From Ilyonectria destructans (lineage: Eukaryota > Ascomycota > Sordariomycetes > Hypocreales > Nectriaceae), in the NCBI GenBank assembly GCA_020740775.1, contig JAHEWK010000020.1, positions 186,001 to 250,000 on the forward strand: a stretch of 64,000 bases of DNA, given 5' to 3'. The number at the start of each line of letters is the position of its first letter. Position 1 is the first letter of the stretch. Positions 1-11,661 of the stretch are shown one piece after another. Below the pieces are notes generated by a model, which searched no databases, had not been told where the DNA came from, and was given only the letters and a program-made list of their open reading frames with translations. The translations under genes were made by a program, and so were the position numbers.

Positions 1-1
1 T

Positions 2-525
2 ATTCAACGACGGCTGAACAGGAAGATCGGGCCTTATCGGTCAACTATAACTCAGACGCCCGCCACTGTTCTTGATGAGTACGAGAGATATATCGTGGAA
101 GAGCCTATCGACAGTGCTCAGTTTGAGACTGATCCGATTTCTTGGTGGAAACTCAATGAGTCGAGGTTTCCTGCCCTCTCTGTAATGGCTGTGGATTTCC
201 TCTCGATCCTCTCGTCCTCGAGTGAATCAGAAAGGACCATCATTAGCGCAGGCATGCAGTCATCATATGTACGAAGCCGCCTGAGTAGGTCTACTATTAG
301 CCAGCAACAGTGCCTTCGATAGTGGGGAAAGGAGGGTATCTACGAGTCAAGGGTGCCTTTGGATCAGGCTGAGGATGACTTCACTGAGCGCACCATGGAC
401 ATATCGTAGCTAGGTATTCTAAACCCTCGTTACATAATCATGATCTTTAACGATTCGATTCAATCGCGACTCGATTGGCGTTAAGCTCCCCGATCGCGAT
501 TCGATTGAGTGTTCAATCGATTGAG
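2..525 (+). pseudogene. hAT transposase, C-terminal relic with element end
   Basis: The frame is open from the window edge to a TAG at 320-322. It encodes the C-terminal hAT dimerisation region, recognised by the pattern WW-x-FP-LS-MA-D-LSI-x-SER seen around bases 150-240. Downstream of the TAG the same frame reads on as WGKEGIY and further residues before another stop, so the TAG looks like a nonsense mutation rather than the native end. Bases about 440-525 are rich in ATCGATT/AATCGAT half-palindromes, typical of subterminal transposase-binding repeats, and probably mark the element's right end. The rest of the element lies outside the window. Family assignment is by motif only. Confidence 0.72.
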
Positions 526-1548
526 TTGATCTGGGGACCACCCTGCAACGGTTACAATCTGCGCGAAATGTTTATGCTACTAAGGATTCTTGAATCACTC
601 TGCTTTATACCTGTCCTGAAACGCATCGTCGAGGATCTTTGGTCTGACAAGAACATTGAAATGCAGAAGATATGGCAAACCGTCATCTCCGACTACACAA
701 GATGTGTCCTCACAGTGCATAGTGACAAGCTGATGGCTGTCGCTGGTCTGGCATCGTCTTTCACAAGCCTAACCGGAATGACATATTTCGAGGGAATCTG
801 GATTGAATCTGCATGCTTTGGGCTCGCTTGGAAAGCAAATGGGTCTCCGTTCAAGGTCGTTTGTAGACGTGGTAAGAAATCCTAGTTACCTACTTCCACA
901 GTGATCTAAGTGCTGATTTCTGTCATTCGCAGCGCCTTCTTGGAGCTGGGCATCATCCAACGGTCTCTTGTCATTCTCAATGGATTCGATGACCGCTTTT
1001 CCCTCCCCGAAGGGTAAAACGCAGGCTACTGTTACTACTTCAGCACATGGCATAAAGGTACTTGAACTAAGCGACAGCGTCATCCGTGTCACTTCCTTGG
1101 AGACGGTCCCAGACGCCTTTCATTTCTCCGAGGACGACTTCAGTTCGGGAAGACACATAGAACGTGATTCCGGCTGCAGAAGTCGGACGGAATGTCGGTT
1201 GTGTCGAGACGGTCAATGTACACATCTATACGCTCGGAATAGCTTCGGTCAGATCTGCGGACTGCTTAAGCTTGATCGGCAAGAAAGTCCACCCTCGGAT
1301 TTTGAAGCAATTCTACTTTTTGATGAAGGGGTAGATCAACTTCACTTTTGGCTTTGCGAACGGTTACTAATTATCAGTACACTGATACCATGCTCTCGAA
1401 TTATGTGTTACTCGTCCAGCGAGATCGTGATTTTCCGGGCTGTTTCCGGAGACTTGGAACAGGCATCATATATTCCCGTCATAGCCGCTTCAGAAGCCAA
1501 GTATGCCCGGATGAGATCATACATGGGCAGCACTTCCGACTGATATAG
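526..1548 (+). pseudogene. HET (heterokaryon incompatibility) protein, 3' part only
   Basis: Three exons can be joined: to 871, 933-1330 and 1378-1548. Introns 872-932 (GTAAGA...CAG) and 1331-1377 (GT...TACTAAT...CAG) restore one frame. The product contains the segment common to fungal HET proteins downstream of the HET domain: a DKL-AVAGLAS-type stretch followed by PSWSWASS, and a tail with DFPGCFRRLG. The N-terminal HET domain itself is absent; the frame is open upstream only to 475 and runs into the end of the hAT relic. I infer that the transposon or a linked rearrangement removed the 5' half. HET proteins trigger non-self recognition and cell death after hyphal fusion; this copy should be non-functional. 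Confidence 0.72.
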
Positions 1549-1906
1549 GCCGTGGTTAGAAGGGCCCCTTCTTATCTCTTATTCAATGTTTATATATCTA
1601 GTCAAAGGTAATGCAGTGGAATTTGAGGTTGAGGTCAGACAGATCAAAGCAACAGAAGAGGAAAAAAAACTTCGGACTGTCCAAATATACATTCAGCTCT
1701 CTGCATCACATGAGGCGTAACATTCACTGGAGCCTCCTTTTATCGATAGGTACCTCAATAACCTCAGTAAAACAGCAGAGGGTCTGTCGTAAGCCAATAT
1801 CCGTACAGCCAAGGCGTTCTACATGCATTTGCACCAGAGTGGAAGGCTGACTGGTTCTTCATAACTGTATGCTACCCAGGTACATTATCAGGTTGACGTA
1901 GTAAGC
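1549..1906. other. Intergenic, no gene seen
   Basis: The space lies between the HET relic and the 3' end of the regulator gene, with convergent transcription from both sides. A 79-codon plus-strand frame at 1611-1850 has no recognisable domain and no splice-extended partner. Confidence 0.5.
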
Positions 1907-4181
1907 CTAGCTGCCTAATTGATCATCTAGTAGAAATGATACCTGATCAACACCTTGAACTTCCCAGTCGTCAAAACAAGAATTGTTTAAATCGACAGAG
2001 TGTCCGCCAATATTCAGTTGTGACCAATTTTCAGAGACTGGGCTCTGAAGCGGTAACAGACATGGATTTAACGGTTCCAGTTCCTTCTGTCTTCCCATGT
2101 CATGCTGAAATTTAATGAATGTCTCTGCAATTTTGTAAATGCCCTTGCAAAGTCTGAATTGTCTCTGGCAGTGTTCAGAATTTGGTGTGACTTGCTCCAG
2201 AGTAACGAGGACATCGTTGAGAAGCTTCATGTCTTCTTCTTCAGAGTTTGCTATGCAATGTAGGAACGTAACTACAAATGGTGTGAATGGTGTATAATAG
2301 AATATGCTAAGAACGATTAGTCTGGACCAACTATAAAGAAGGTTGAGCTTACAATCCGGCGTAGGTATGTAACCCGTGCGTTTCCGAAGAAGTAAGCTTC
2401 AGATAATAGGCCAAATAAGCTCGCAAGGCCTTAAACGCCCCGTCAAAACATGCTTGTGAAATGTGATCCGCCGAATTTGATGAAGTTTCGCCACGGTGTA
2501 GGAGCGTGAGGATTGAGAAATAGAGGATCTCTACAGGTCCGAAAAAACTGTTGAACAACTCCCTATTGAATGCATCTTTTGAATCAATCCGCATCCATTC
2601 TTGGTACCATTGAGTTAGACAGGCCGACAACCTTGAGACAATACTCTGCCTTTGCGATGCTGTCAATCCCTGAGCGGCTGCTGAAAATAGTGACTCGTAG
2701 ATTTGACCTTGAATCCTTGAGAGCTCGACAAATTTAACAAACGCTAGGTCCCAGGGTGCTTGACTCGGGTTTCGTGAGAGGGGGTAGGGTCTGGTATCGA
2801 TATCATAGTCCGGGATCGTACAAGGTAACCCGAGACGTAGGCAAAGGCTTTTATCCGAAATGTAAATTTGCCAGAAGAGTCGACGGGCGCGTTCCACCTC
2901 TTGGGGAGGGAGCAGTGCTAACCGGTTCTCGCGGTGATAGCCCAATGCGAGGCAGTGTTTTGCTGCCGTTGAGGTTAAGCTATGCTGGAAAAGCAGTTTT
3001 GCTTCTCTCTGAGCATGAATCATCTAAAATATTTTTGTTATTATTGGAATTTCTCTATAATTGAAGGATGGCATTACAGCTAGCGATAAGATCATCGTAT
3101 TTTCATGTGTTGGGATAGCCATCACCTCAAAGGTTTCAAGACCTGCTTGGAGGTTCGCTTCACATAGACTGCGCATGTCGTTTAAATCTTCATCCGCGAG
3201 CCCGGAGGACTGGATTAAAATGCTTTCCCGCAGGATACAGCATAGAATCCCGTTGAATAGTGTGATTTCACTGGTTGCTAAAGCCTCAACAGGGAAATAC
3301 ACCCGCTGACATAGGACGTCTACTTGTGCACGGTCATGGAATCCATACAACAAGAAGAAGAGTGGTTCTTTCTCTAAACATACGGTCAGCTTCAACGACT
3401 TTTAATGAGAGGTGGGGGAGGCTGGCTTACCTCTTACTGCTCTGAGCAGCTGAAGGACCAAGCTGGACGGAGGCAGCTTTATCTCAAGGCGAGAATTGCC
3501 CGGATGTGATGTTGGAATGTAGAGATGCCCTAGTGTTTGAGGTGCTGCTTGATCTTCAGTCATAACTAGTAGATTTGCTAGTTCCCGTTGAACAGGTTGT
3601 ATTTGTGAAACCTTGGTAAGCGTTGTGACTTGACTTGCGACGCGAATCTGCCGACCGAAGGAGGAATCTCCTTCTGAGATAGAAGTGCGACACTCGGACG
3701 GCTCTGGTGTCGATATGGTTCTGTCGGAATCATGTGAGAATGGACTCTGCGTTTGTTCTGTGCTCGATTCTTGGCTGAGTTTTTCAACCGCCTGCTCAAT
3801 CGCCGAGAGCCTCTCCCGCAAGCCTCTTTGCTCCTCTCCGCTACTACGGCTGTTAGGATATTCGTGACGCGCGAAGCGTAGGCCATGGATGAATACCTGT
3901 TCTGATTGTTGACTTGTGCTGGCTGAACAGCCGACCTGACTCGCGGGGCACAAGCCAGTCCAGATATCCGGCAATTGGCACAAGGAATACAACGATCGCA
4001 ACGGACCTGTCACATCTTAGCCCCATCTTCTTAGGTGGTGACAGAGGGGCAATACCTTGCGCATTCGGCAGTTGAGGCACTGGTCATGCTCATTAGCTCA
4101 CTTCCGTCCAATCACACGCCAAAGCAAGAGAAGGCTTACAGCTCTGGGCATGACGGCCCTTGCTGGCTTGTCAGGACCCAT
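1907..4181 (-). CDS. Zn2Cys6 fungal transcription factor (Fungal_trans family)
   Basis: Seven exons can be joined in frame: 4181-4140, 4088-4056, 4006-3897, 3849-3431, 3373-3078, 3023-2353 and 2306-1907. All introns are GT-AG and 45-60 nt. The N-terminus reads MGPDKPARAV and is followed by a complete Zn2Cys6 cluster split by an intron: CLNC, then RMRKVRC, then CIPCANC and a last Cys six residues on. An acidic, Ser/Gln-rich linker and a short coiled coil (RLSAIEQAVEKLSQ) follow. The middle region matches the fungal-specific transcription-factor domain (ARRLFWQIYISDKSLCLRLG, then a DYDID stretch). It should be a nuclear DNA-binding regulator of nearby or dispersed catabolic genes. The target is unknown; the closest neighbour is the divergent-side alcohol oxidase gene, about 1.3 kb away on the same strand. 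Start chosen because it gives the intact cluster. Confidence 0.85.
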
Positions 4182-5477
4182 ACGGACCTGGGAGCAAATT
4201 GGTTGGATTGGGTCGGAAGGGAATGGGAAGCAGGTTTCTAGATTTCCCAGACCTCGCAGTGTGAGGATGCCGCGTACTCCGCGTAATCCGCGCAATCCGC
4301 GGAGTGGTCACATGACTAACACAGACCCACTGAAGCTAAAAAAGGGGGTCCCAGGCCTAATTCCGGGGTGGCCAAGTCTAATTCCGGAGTGAGCGGATGG
4401 ACTCCCGTCGGTAGCACCCGTTTAGCTCATCGCGTATTTACACCTACGGTACGGAGTATGGATCTTGAAGTTGCCAATTGAATGGATAATTTGCTGAAGG
4501 CGAATAGAAATATTCTCACTGAATCAATTCGAAATTATCCGATGTCGCAATCGCCAGTAGCACTCTGTCGGCCGTTATTACGCATTTTGTGAATGAAGGT
4601 CCAAGCGCAGGACATTCATATCTGATCTTACAGCCCTGCGATGCCCAGCCCAGAGAATTGTCTCCCCTTAGACTCCTAAAAGTAATTCTAAGAAATAGAC
4701 GCCATGTAACAGGTTGTTCTTTCAATCTAGAGGCACAAAAACCCTATCTTCCTCCTTTTCACGACGTCGATACCTCATATGTAGTAGTGTTATGATAACA
4801 AGGGTACCAACAAGCATTCCCGCACTGGAGCCTGAGTAAGTAGAACGTCTGAAGAAGCAAGATTGTACTTACCTCGAGAGGCCTATTGTGAGTAGCATGA
4901 CTTTTTTGAAAGGGATTGACTTCTCACGTCTGCCGAGGCTCCGCGCTGGGAGGGAGTAGCTATGGATCCTAACTGACATGATGCAGGATGTCATCGATCA
5001 GACCGTGGGGCTGAAGGTCACAATAGTCTTTGACTGACGAAAGAATGATGAAGAGTCAATAGTAAATATTGTTTCCACTTAAATAACATAAAGGTTCAGT
5101 CTCAGGGGTCGGGAGCTGAGATGTAGTGATGTCGCGCGGAATCCGCGGAGCCACTCAGATCTCGTCTGTGAAACAAGTCGTCACTCCAGAGACTTGAACT
5201 ATCTTTGGAAGAGACAGGGCCGATTCAAGGATTCGTCCGACTCATGTCATACGGAGACTAACATAGAGTCCACCAGTAAGTCAATAGTGCTTTCAAATTT
5301 GAACCAAAACCAAATTGATCTCTTTATTACGATATTCAAGCTGCGAGGTAAATAGAAATGGACACTAACTCGGTTGGCCCGCGCGGACGAACTGTAGGAC
5401 GAAACAAATCCTGTCAAGAGCCGTCTTGCTGCCAGGCTCCCCGTCCAGGCTCCCCGTCGTCCAGGGCGTCTTACGAC
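4182..5477. other. Intergenic, regulator promoter region
   Basis: There is 1.3 kb between the regulator start and the 3' end of the alcohol oxidase. It has short GC-rich iterations (CCGCG-containing runs at about 4260-4300 and 5135-5150) and two near-identical TAATTCCGG half-sites at about 4358-4388. No ORF here has recognisable protein features. Confidence 0.5.
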
Positions 5478-8073
5478 CTAGCAGCCAGCCACCTTGAGGT
5501 CGTTGGACAATTTGAGGTCATTGGACACGCCCTGGGCGATCCAATCCGCGATGGCCATGTTGGTCACCATGGGATTCACCCCGCTCGCGCTCGGAAATAC
5601 GCTCGCATCCGCGACGTACAGCCCCTCGGCCTCAAACAACCTCCCCTTGGGGTCGACAACGCCCTCGTACTCGTTGATGGCCATGCGACAGGTGCCCATC
5701 TGGTGCGCCGACGCGAACGTCGCGTCGCGGTTGCCCACCTCACGCAGGCGGCCTAGCCACGCCGCGAACTCGGGGTCGTTGATGCCGCCGTCCATGTCGC
5801 TAATGTCGCCGTCCACGTCGCTATCGCCGACATCTCCTTGCCCCGCCGCGACCGGCGCTTTGTTCTGCCGCGTGGTGTCGCGGCCCCGGACGAAAGGCTC
5901 GACGCCCGGCAGCGTGGCGTAGATCTCGACGGCGCCCTCGACGTAGCAGATCTTGGCGAGGGCAATGATGCCTTCGAGGGTGTGGGCGCGGTCGAAGTCC
6001 GAGGCGGTGTAGGCGATGTGTGGGAGCCCCGTGATGGGGTCCGGATAGACGCTGCCCGAGTCGCGGTCGCGGGTGAGGGAGATGTATCCGCAGGCGTTGC
6101 GGTACTTTAAGGCGTCCAGCTTTGACTCGAGGCCACCGCGCCAGGGGATATTGGAGAGGATGGCGTACGGCTGGGGATTGGGTTAATGAATAACACGGGA
6201 ACATGCGAGGGGTTTGTCAGAGTGGCAACGTACCACCATGCAGGTAGGCTCGAGCTTGACGCCGTGGCCATGGCCGTCGAGGTCCTCGAAAGAGTGATTC
6301 AGGGCCGTGATGATGCCGCCTAGGTGTTGAATTGTCAGGAGTTTGGCTTGACTTGAGACGCCACCTGAGTCTCTTCTTACCTTCCCAGGGATTCATGTCC
6401 TCCTTCCAAATACCAATAACCATATTGGTCGGATGGAGTTTGAGATGCTTCCCAATATGTCTATTCTGTTTCGCTGTTAGTATCCTCGGCCGGGACTCGA
6501 TTTCTGGCCCCCGGGGGGGGGGGGGGGGGGGGGGGATCGCAGCTCACCTTCAACCCGCTTCTCATCAAAATGAGAGGACTGATGAGAGTCCCCGCTGATA
6601 CGATGACCTTCTTCGCCCTGACGATGATGTCGCGTGTGACACGCTTATCCTTTGGTCCGCTAACGCCTCCATCGGCGTCTCTGGAGATCCATTTCCCGCT
6701 GATACCAATGGCACTTTTCGAGCCACCCGTCTCGTCGAACAAGACTTTGTCGACGTTGAGCCCTTCGATGAACTCGACCCCAGCCTCCGCGGCCGCCGGC
6801 AACCAGCTCGCGACGGGCCCCTTCTTACCCATAGTGGCACAGCCAAGATGGCATCGCCCACAGTCATGCTCTTCCCTCCCCGTGTTCTGCGGCGCCGGAC
6901 TCGCGTGCCACCCGAGCTTCCGGCTGCCGTCCATCAAGAAGCGAGCCCTTTTATTGTCGACGTTGTGTTCCGTCCCGACGCCCATGAAATCGCACACCCT
7001 GTCAAGCGCATCCTGGAACCTGGCCGACGTGAAGAAGAGCAACCCCTTCTCCTCCGCCCACTCCTTCCGCACGTAGCCCTGCGTCTGCAGCGAGACGCTC
7101 CAGTTGATAGTCCCTCCACCGCCCCAACAGCTGCCTGTGACGACGTTCACGGAAGCGTCGTCGCTGCTGAACAAACCCCCGTTCTCGAAGAGGTACTGAC
7201 ACGCCGCCTCCTGGGGCATGGGCAGCTGAGAGGGCGGGAAATAGTACGACTTTTCTACTACTACAACGCGATGGCCCGCTTCCGCGAGGACCTTGGCACA
7301 GACGGCACCGCCGCAACCCGAGCCGACGATGACGACGTCGGTCTCGACGACTTCGGGATGTGGCCCGGCATCGAACTGCTTGAACTTGAAGTCATAACCG
7401 TCTGCCGGCTCATGGTTTTCCGGGACGTCGGTCCAACCACTCAATTGGAGGAACAAGGAACTGGACTGATACATCCCCTTGAGCGCCAGGGCGGTGATGG
7501 CCTTACTCAGTACGCGCAGTGCCTTGATCCTTGATTTCTGCCACGATTTCAGAATGGTGTGCCGCACGTGAAGCGGTTGCATATGAGGAGGGTCCCAGTA
7601 TCCGGTGAGAAGCAGGCTTCCGGCTCGGGTGCTTCTGCAGTATCAGCATATTTGTGTGTTTACTCCATGTCAAAGAAAGAAGCAGCGTATTACCCAAGCG
7701 AGGCCAAACTGCCGCCTAGTTGTTTTTGGGCTGAATCGTGAAACACAGACAAGGTTCTCTTGACATTGTCTCTGAAGGCGGCATCTTGGACGGGATTATA
7801 GTCAAGAAAAGACATAAATTGCTCCTCGGACGGGGGATTGGCGACGGTGGTCCGAAACGCTTGGTAGAGCTCTGAGAGCTGTTGGTTAGGGACCTTCAGC
7901 TGGTGTGTACCGTCCGATGATGATGTCGACTCGTCTCTGATGGAGGGCAGCACAGCATCGAGCAACGACCAGAAGATAGTCCATTGCGTGTCGTCCCAAT
8001 AAGTCGTGGATGTCACTGCTGGGAGCTGCAAGGCGCCAGTTACGGACTCCCAGGTGGAAGCCCCCAAACTCAT
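5478..8073 (-). CDS. Long-chain fatty alcohol oxidase (GMC family)
   Basis: Five exons, 8073-7694, 7634-6548, 6465-6381, 6319-6234 and 6170-5478, give 776 residues, the usual size for fungal and yeast long-chain alcohol oxidases. An FAD-binding Rossmann motif (VVIVGSGCGGAVCAKVLAEAG) lies near residue 210, the GMC substrate core with the WGGGGTINWS loop follows, and the C-terminus has HQMGTCRM and SGVNPMVT, which carry the active-site His/Asn region. Members oxidise long-chain alcohols to aldehydes with release of H2O2, normally at peroxisomal or ER membranes, in omega-oxidation and alkane or fatty-alcohol use. The donor of intron 4 is ambiguous by one codon (6233 or 6236). Intron 2 carries a 23-bp homopolymer. 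The frame is otherwise intact and the gene is probably functional. Confidence 0.88.
6513..6535. repeat. Homopolymer G23 inside alcohol oxidase intron
   Basis: There are 23 consecutive G on the plus strand, so C23 on the transcribed strand. The tract lies in intron 2, after the donor and before a TACTAAC branch point. Confidence 0.9.
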
Positions 8074-8180
8074 AATGGGTTACAACAACAAAGTGCCGGG
8101 TTCACACGAATCACGGGTGAAGGATTATTCGGATGACCGAGTACTCAACAAAGACTAAAGCGAGCGAGTATTGAAGGTGC

Positions 8181-8183
<3 letters not shown>

Positions 8184-8211
<28 letters not shown>
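8184..8211. repeat. (GA)14 microsatellite
   Basis: Uninterrupted GA dinucleotide run in the promoter region of the alcohol oxidase gene, about 110 bp upstream of its start. Confidence 0.9.
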
Positions 8212-8214
<3 letters not shown>

Positions 8215-8427
8215 GCAGAGTCGCTTGTGGGATAAAGGGGATCATAGTGGATCTGACAAAGAAAATGCGGAGAAGGGATAAGGACCTCGGAAGCACATGA
8301 TAGCGCAGCTCCCTGCATCATCTGTTCAGAAGCTTCTCCAATCGCAAACTGTAGTGTGCGTTTTGGTTTCAAGGGCAAAGTCTGGGGTGCGGTGATCAGA
8401 CCAGAGCTATACCAGTTAACTGTGATA

Positions 8428-8707
8428 GGCTCAAGCTTCGGAGTCCTCTTTCTCTCCGTCCCTCGGTTCTCGTCAATTTTTGAAAGTCAGAAGCAAATAA
8501 AAATAATACATTGTAAATTAGCTTAAACTTAAAGTTCCTAAGCCACAATGCCTACGTAAATACTATCTCTAGCAGTCAGCCTTGTGGCTTGGGAATTTTA
8601 AGTTCAAGCCTAAGCCACAGCGCCCCGTTTTCATAGATTGCTTCTAAACTCTAAAAACTTGCCGAGAACCGAGGGACGGAGAGAAAGAGGACTCCGAAGC
8701 CTGAGCC
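8428..8707. mobile_element. Fold-back MITE, 280 bp
   Basis: Outer arms of about 45 bp (8428-8472 and 8663-8707) are inverted copies with one mismatch, beginning GGCTCAAGCTTCGGAGTCC. Inner arms around 8521-8555 and 8575-8610 are a second, more diverged inverted pair (about 25 of 30 positions), so nearly the whole element can fold on itself. There is no coding capacity. A clear target duplication was not found. Confidence 0.72.
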
Positions 8708-8745
8708 AACTACCAACTTGTACAGCTCGGGTCTAATCACCGTAG

Positions 8746-8756
8746 GATATATAAAG
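8746..8756 (+). promoter_or_regulatory. TATA-like box upstream of the DUF1254-type gene
   Basis: ATATATAAAGG lies about 165 bp upstream of the ATG at 8915. Position and sequence fit a TATA element, but there is no transcription-start evidence. Confidence 0.35.
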
Positions 8757-8914
8757 GAGACTTTCCAGGACCTTACTCTTAAGCTCTTGAATTTTGGGAT
8801 GTAGACCTATAACAAAGAGCCTACAATATCTACATTCGTTTCAAACTCTTCTGCATTTAATCTCAAAGCGCAAAGGCAAACCGCTGCTAAGGGCTGTCGC
8901 CGTTGTTTGGGACG

Positions 8915-10622
8915 ATGAAGCTTTCAGGAACACTGGCTAAGGCTGCAGTGGCAGCCTGCCTCAGCGCTGGGCTTGTAGCGGCCCAGGATGTCTCCTACCT
9001 TCCGTGGACGGTTTGCGCAAACCAGACGACGACGTGTGCTCAGGCAAACGTGACTTTTGCGTACTACGTCAGTCGATCCTGTTCTTATAAATTTCGCGCG
9101 TTACGCAACTCCAACTAACTAATCGAACCAGTACGGCTATCCCCTCTACCAGTACGCCTTGGCCGTACAGCGCACCCCGAATGCCTCGACGAACTCGCTG
9201 TTCCACCAGCGCAACGTGTCGACTGCGGCCGACAAATGGTTAAACAAACCCAACGTTGATACTCTATACTCTAGAGCGTTTCTCGACCTGTCGTGTTCGG
9301 ATCTGGTCATTAATGTCCCGGAAATGGGAGACCGTTACTGGGTGAGTTGTGCTCTCTGGGTTTCTTTGATCTTCTTTTTTGTCTCGGTGAAAGCATGCCA
9401 TCTTCCGCTTAGACACCCACGTTGAAGACGGCTCCGATACTCCCCGTAGTAATTAAGGCTGACATATACTATCAGGTCTGGCCCTTCTACGACGCGTAAG
9501 GTCCATCTACCAACATGCCGGTTTAAGCTCACATCGAATAGATACGGCAACAACGTTGCGAATATTGGGAAGCTCCAGTCGTACCCCCCCGGCAAATACC
9601 TTGTCCGCTTCGACAAGAACAACCCAGGCGTGCAACGTTTGAACAGGAAGAGCCCGTACCAAGCCTACATCAACATTCCAACTCCATATGCCATCTCTGT
9701 GGTCCGCATCCTAGTCCAGCCAAGCGACGCCGATGCCGCTGCTGTCCACCGCGTCCAGGACCGGCTCAGGATTACCCCTATCCGGCGAGCCTCTCGGCTT
9801 CCAGTTGCACCACCCCTCAACCTAACCATGTTTACTGATCCAAAGATTGTGCCAGGATCAATTAACACACTCGAGGAGGGCGTTCTCAAGCTCACCGCAA
9901 AGTTGTCACCCTACAATGCCCCTCTGGTTGTCGCAGACAGGACCTGGGTGTCAGCAACACTTCAAGGTGCTGGACTCGTCAAGGGACGCTTTGCGCAACC
10001 AAAGAGCACTAACCTCACCGCGGCGTCACGGGCAGCAAATAACTCCATCGTCAATGAGTTCTTTATTCCAGGATATCTTCAAAATCTCGGTAATAATTGG
10101 GTGCACCCGCAGGCCGCGTACATCGGCAACTTTCAGAGTGCGTATGTTACGCGATACAACATTGCGGCGACGGGTTACCTGGCCCTGACGAGGGATCAAG
10201 CTATGTACCCAGCCTACATGGGTTCGACAACAAGCAATCTCATCCCATCCACCAGTGCGTTGCGCATGACCTTCTCGGCGAAACCAAAGCTGAAGACTCA
10301 CGGCTTTTGGAGTCTGACGATATACGACGCCAACGCGTATCTTATCCCGAACGACCTCAATAGGTACACACTAGGGGACAGGAGCAACTTTACCTTGATG
10401 GACGGGACGATATCCAGCGATGGTGAGGACGGTCCTTTCCAGATTCTGATCCAGCCAAGCAACGTCCCGCCACCGGCCAACTGGACGAGCAACTGGTTGC
10501 CTGCACCAACTGACGGGAATGGCTTCCAAATGAACTTGAGATTCTACGGCGGAGAAGACGCCATGGCCAATGGGAGCTATGTGTATCCCGTGGTTGAGAC
10601 AATTGACGCTATTACAGCGTAG
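8915..10622 (+). CDS. Secreted DUF1254/DUF1214-type protein
   Basis: Four exons, 8915-9067, 9132-9341, 9476-9495 and 9542-10622, give 487 residues; introns are GT-AG and exon 3 is a 20-nt micro-exon. The N-terminus is a signal peptide (MKLSGTLAK... with an alanine/leucine core ending LVAAQ). The middle has the DUF1254 signature region (NKPNVDTLYSRAFLDLS, then a VWPFYDAYGNN stretch) and the C-terminal third has the DUF1214 pattern (KTHGFWSLTIYDANAYLIPN, then YTLGDRSN). Numerous N-x-S/T sites suggest glycosylation after secretion. The biochemical role of this family is not established. An upstream TTG in the same frame (8903) was rejected as a start in favour of ATG with the signal peptide. Confidence 0.83.
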
Positions 10623-11661
10623 TGGAATGCATATATTGTAGGCGGGCGGAGTGGAATGGACCGTTCAGGCGCAAGGGCCAGGGCACGTGTCTGGTGATCT
10701 TGGATATGTATACTGTGTTAGGGGAAGTTGACACGTTAGTCCATAGTGACATGAGAGCCGCACGGGCTACGGGATATTTAAGGCAGTGCCGGACTCCCTT
10801 TCTTACAGAGGCATCGAGTTCTCTATCAGTTTTTTGCACAGTCAGTTTGTTAGTGCTTTTCACGGGCTCTGCCCCTGCTGCCGCTACGGCCTTAATTCTT
10901 CATTGTTTCCCCCCATTCTTTAAGTTCCTTGTTCCTTAGCATATGATCACATACGTCAAGCATTCGGATTGTCAATTGCTTGCTTGGCTGATGTGTGGTT
11001 GTATTACTAATACCCAGATTTTCCTAAGTTCCCCGAGTCCTACCCTATAGCTAGTCTAGCTGTAGTGGGGTGCTTGTATCGATAAAACATATTCCTAGTG
11101 CCTTTGGCAATGGAAAGGTTCATACATTACCCTGGACTTTAGAAGATAGATGACTAGTAGCTTAGATGCTTCAACATGAATGATCAATGGCATCTGAGAA
11201 TAGCTGCCTTTCGGTAAGCGCTCTATATAAGATGAAGTCTGCACGCCAGGGGCAGAGATAACGCCCAGAATATGCTAAAATATTTGAAGATGATACGACA
11301 ATAGCACATTAGTGGCTCGGTACTATTATGAATGGACATCCCGAGGGAGGAATTGGCTATTATATGGCTGAAGTACGTATAATAGGTATGATAGATGGTA
11401 TACTTAAATTTAACCTACTAAATAGTAGTATATGCCTAGTCAGGCAACTACTCTGCGGCGCCTATAGAGATCAATCATCAATGCAACATGGCTTTTTCCG
11501 AGCCATCAGTATCCAGGCATCACAACTTGTCCGGACCTGGATAATCATGCGTCGCCGATAAACGCTAGAAGACTGAACAGTATATCCGTCTTGACTCGGC
11601 ATCACTTACCTGGTTTAATCGACTTACGAAAGCCGCTCCGCAGCCATATTGCCACATCTTC
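10623..11661. other. Intergenic, no gene seen
   Basis: Just over 1 kb of AT-rich sequence follows the DUF1254-type gene. Small frames show no domain and no splice-linked continuation. No terminal repeats were found by eye. Confidence 0.5.

Noticed and set aside
1611..1850. 79-codon plus-strand ORF between HET relic and regulator
   Set aside because: No domain, composition is compatible with chance, and no splice-linked exon was found.
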